Shown here in pieces: positions 63,297 through 64,000 of a DNA stretch of 64,000 nt. The translations under genes and the position numbers were made by a program. Source of the DNA: Sediminibacterium goheungense (lineage in GTDB: Bacteria > Bacteroidota > Bacteroidia > Chitinophagales > Chitinophagaceae); NCBI RefSeq assembly GCF_004361915.1, contig NZ_SNWP01000011.1:372001-436000 (forward strand), given 5' to 3'. Each line of letters starts with the position of its first letter. The stretch's first letter is position 1. Below the pieces are notes generated by a model that was given only the letters and a program-made list of their open reading frames with translations, ran no database searches and was not told where the DNA came from.

Positions 63297-64000
63297 TTAA
63301 TGACGGAAATGACGCATACCGGTCATCACCATCGCTAATTTATTTTCGGTACAATATTCTATACTGTCTTTATCTCGAACTGACCCTCCCGGCTGAATAA
63401 ATGCTTCCATACCTGCTTGATGGGCAATCTGCACACAGTCATTAAATGGGAAAAAAGCGTCTGAAGCCAATACAGCGCCTTTGAGATCAAATTGAAACTG
63501 ATGGGCTTTTTCAATGGCATGTCTGAGTGCATCAATACGGCTGGTTTGTCCGCAACCCTTACCTACCAGTTGTTTATTTTTAACAAGTGCGATGGCATTA
63601 CTTTTCAGGTGTTTGCAAATCAGGTTGGCAAATGCCAGGTCTTCTTTTTCTGTAGTTGTCGTTTCTCTTCCGCCTACTTCTTCCCATTTACTATAATTGC
63701 CTTCGTCTGAGCCTTGCTCGAGTACACCATTCAAAATTGATTTTGAAGGCTGTTTCAGAGTTGGTTTTTCTCCTTTCAGCTGTAACAAAATTCTGTTTTT
63801 CTTACTTTTTAATACATCAATTGCATCTGTATCAAATGCTGGAGCAATCAACACTTCAAAGAAAATTTCATTGATGGCATCCGCAGTCGCTTTATCGATG
63901 GTGCCATTGCTAACAAGTACACCACCAAAAGCACTTTCCGGATCACCGGCCAGGGCTGCGTCCCAGCTTTCTTTCACAGAAGGTCTGGCAGCGATTCCGC
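63297..64000 (-). CDS. purH: AICAR transformylase/IMP cyclohydrolase PurH (5' truncated by window edge)
   Basis: The last two steps of purine synthesis. The frame is open to the right edge (GIAARPSVKESWDAALAGDP), so the N-terminus lies outside and about 234 codons are present. The AICAR transformylase domain shows GDPESAFGG, the Lys-His pair in LICKHLKSNAIALVKN, QTSRIDALRHAI and DAFFPFNDCVQIAHQAG. It also has IQPGGSVRDKDSI and the terminal MVMTGMRHFRH. Confidence 0.95.
   Translation of the reverse strand, partial: GIAARPSVKESWDAALAGDPESAFGGVLVSNGTIDKATADAINEIFFEVLIAPAFDTDAIDVLKSKKNRILLQLKGEKPTLKQPSKSILNGVLEQGSDEGNYSKWEEVGGRETTTTEKEDLAFANLICKHLKSNAIALVKNKQLVGKGCGQTSRIDALRHAIEKAHQFQFDLKGAVLASDAFFPFNDCVQIAHQAGMEAFIQPGGSVRDKDSIEYCTENKLAMVMTGMRHFRH

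Overview
The window is about 64 kb of a Bacteroidota chromosome. It most likely comes from the Chitinophagaceae or a close sister family. The evidence is gliding-motility-type genes (gldH, gldE, gldD), a SusE-like lipoprotein, Bacteroidota-type promoters (-33 TTTG and -7 TAnnTTTG), a Nudix-family repressor of the kind found in this phylum, and moderate-to-low GC. Gene density is high and both strands are used. I see no rRNA, tRNA, CRISPR array, insertion sequence or phage. The family assignment is inference.

Layout. 1-2064 (-) is a truncated S9 peptidase. 2151-3599 (+) holds an AhpD-like protein and a 2-oxoacid:ferredoxin oxidoreductase beta subunit without its alpha partner. 3725-7017 holds a NarL-type regulator, a JmjC/cupin protein, a threonylcarbamoyl-AMP synthase and RNase HII. 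7183-10537 (+) holds heme A synthase and a membrane-fused patatin. 10538-13739 (-) holds a lipid kinase, FabH and an alpha/beta hydrolase. 13944-15758 (+) is typA. 15813-18844 (-) holds a GNAT/zinc-ribbon pair, two paralogous small secreted proteins and obg.

18896-26028 is the phenylacetate (paa) region. paaABCD, paaG, paaI and paaY run leftward. A rightward SGNH hydrolase separates them from paaE and a TetR-type regulator. Matching GCTAAC-N4-GTTAG palindromes lie in the promoters of both paa blocks, so one repressor probably controls both. No phenylacetate-CoA ligase, ring-opening enzyme or beta-oxidation genes are present here.

26206-28429 (+) holds a PfkB sugar kinase and asd. asd is preceded by what looks like a complete ribosome-mediated attenuator. 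Its 14-codon leader peptide is rich in Met, Ile, Thr and Lys codons, which are the end products of the aspartate pathway, and competing antiterminator and terminator stems follow. I consider this the most interesting feature of the window.

28489-33535 holds a DUF2461 protein, ligA, a Nudix regulator with a degenerate Nudix box, and an orphan SusE-like lipoprotein. 33614-39969 (+) holds yicC, gldH, a histidine kinase/OmpR regulator pair, a divergent arginase-fold protein and two PH-domain membrane proteins. 39970-50799 holds mutL, an M3 peptidase, a RicT-like PSP1 protein, a delta-prime clamp-loader subunit, a DUF1016 nuclease with a perfect palindrome inside its coding sequence, glutathione peroxidase, comF and radA. 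51259-55065 holds a YugP-type protease, RNase G, a 31-residue basic mS38/COX24-like peptide, a TPR protein and an HU protein. 55281-58904 (+) is mutY-ssb-gldE-gldD. 59081-62359 (+) holds a DUF3109 protein, a LutB-like protein and a deacetylase-like protein. 62376-64000 (-) holds a DMT transporter and truncated purH.

Intergenic DNA carries many hairpins, including a dispersed heptamer family (GTGAATG units) found at three places.
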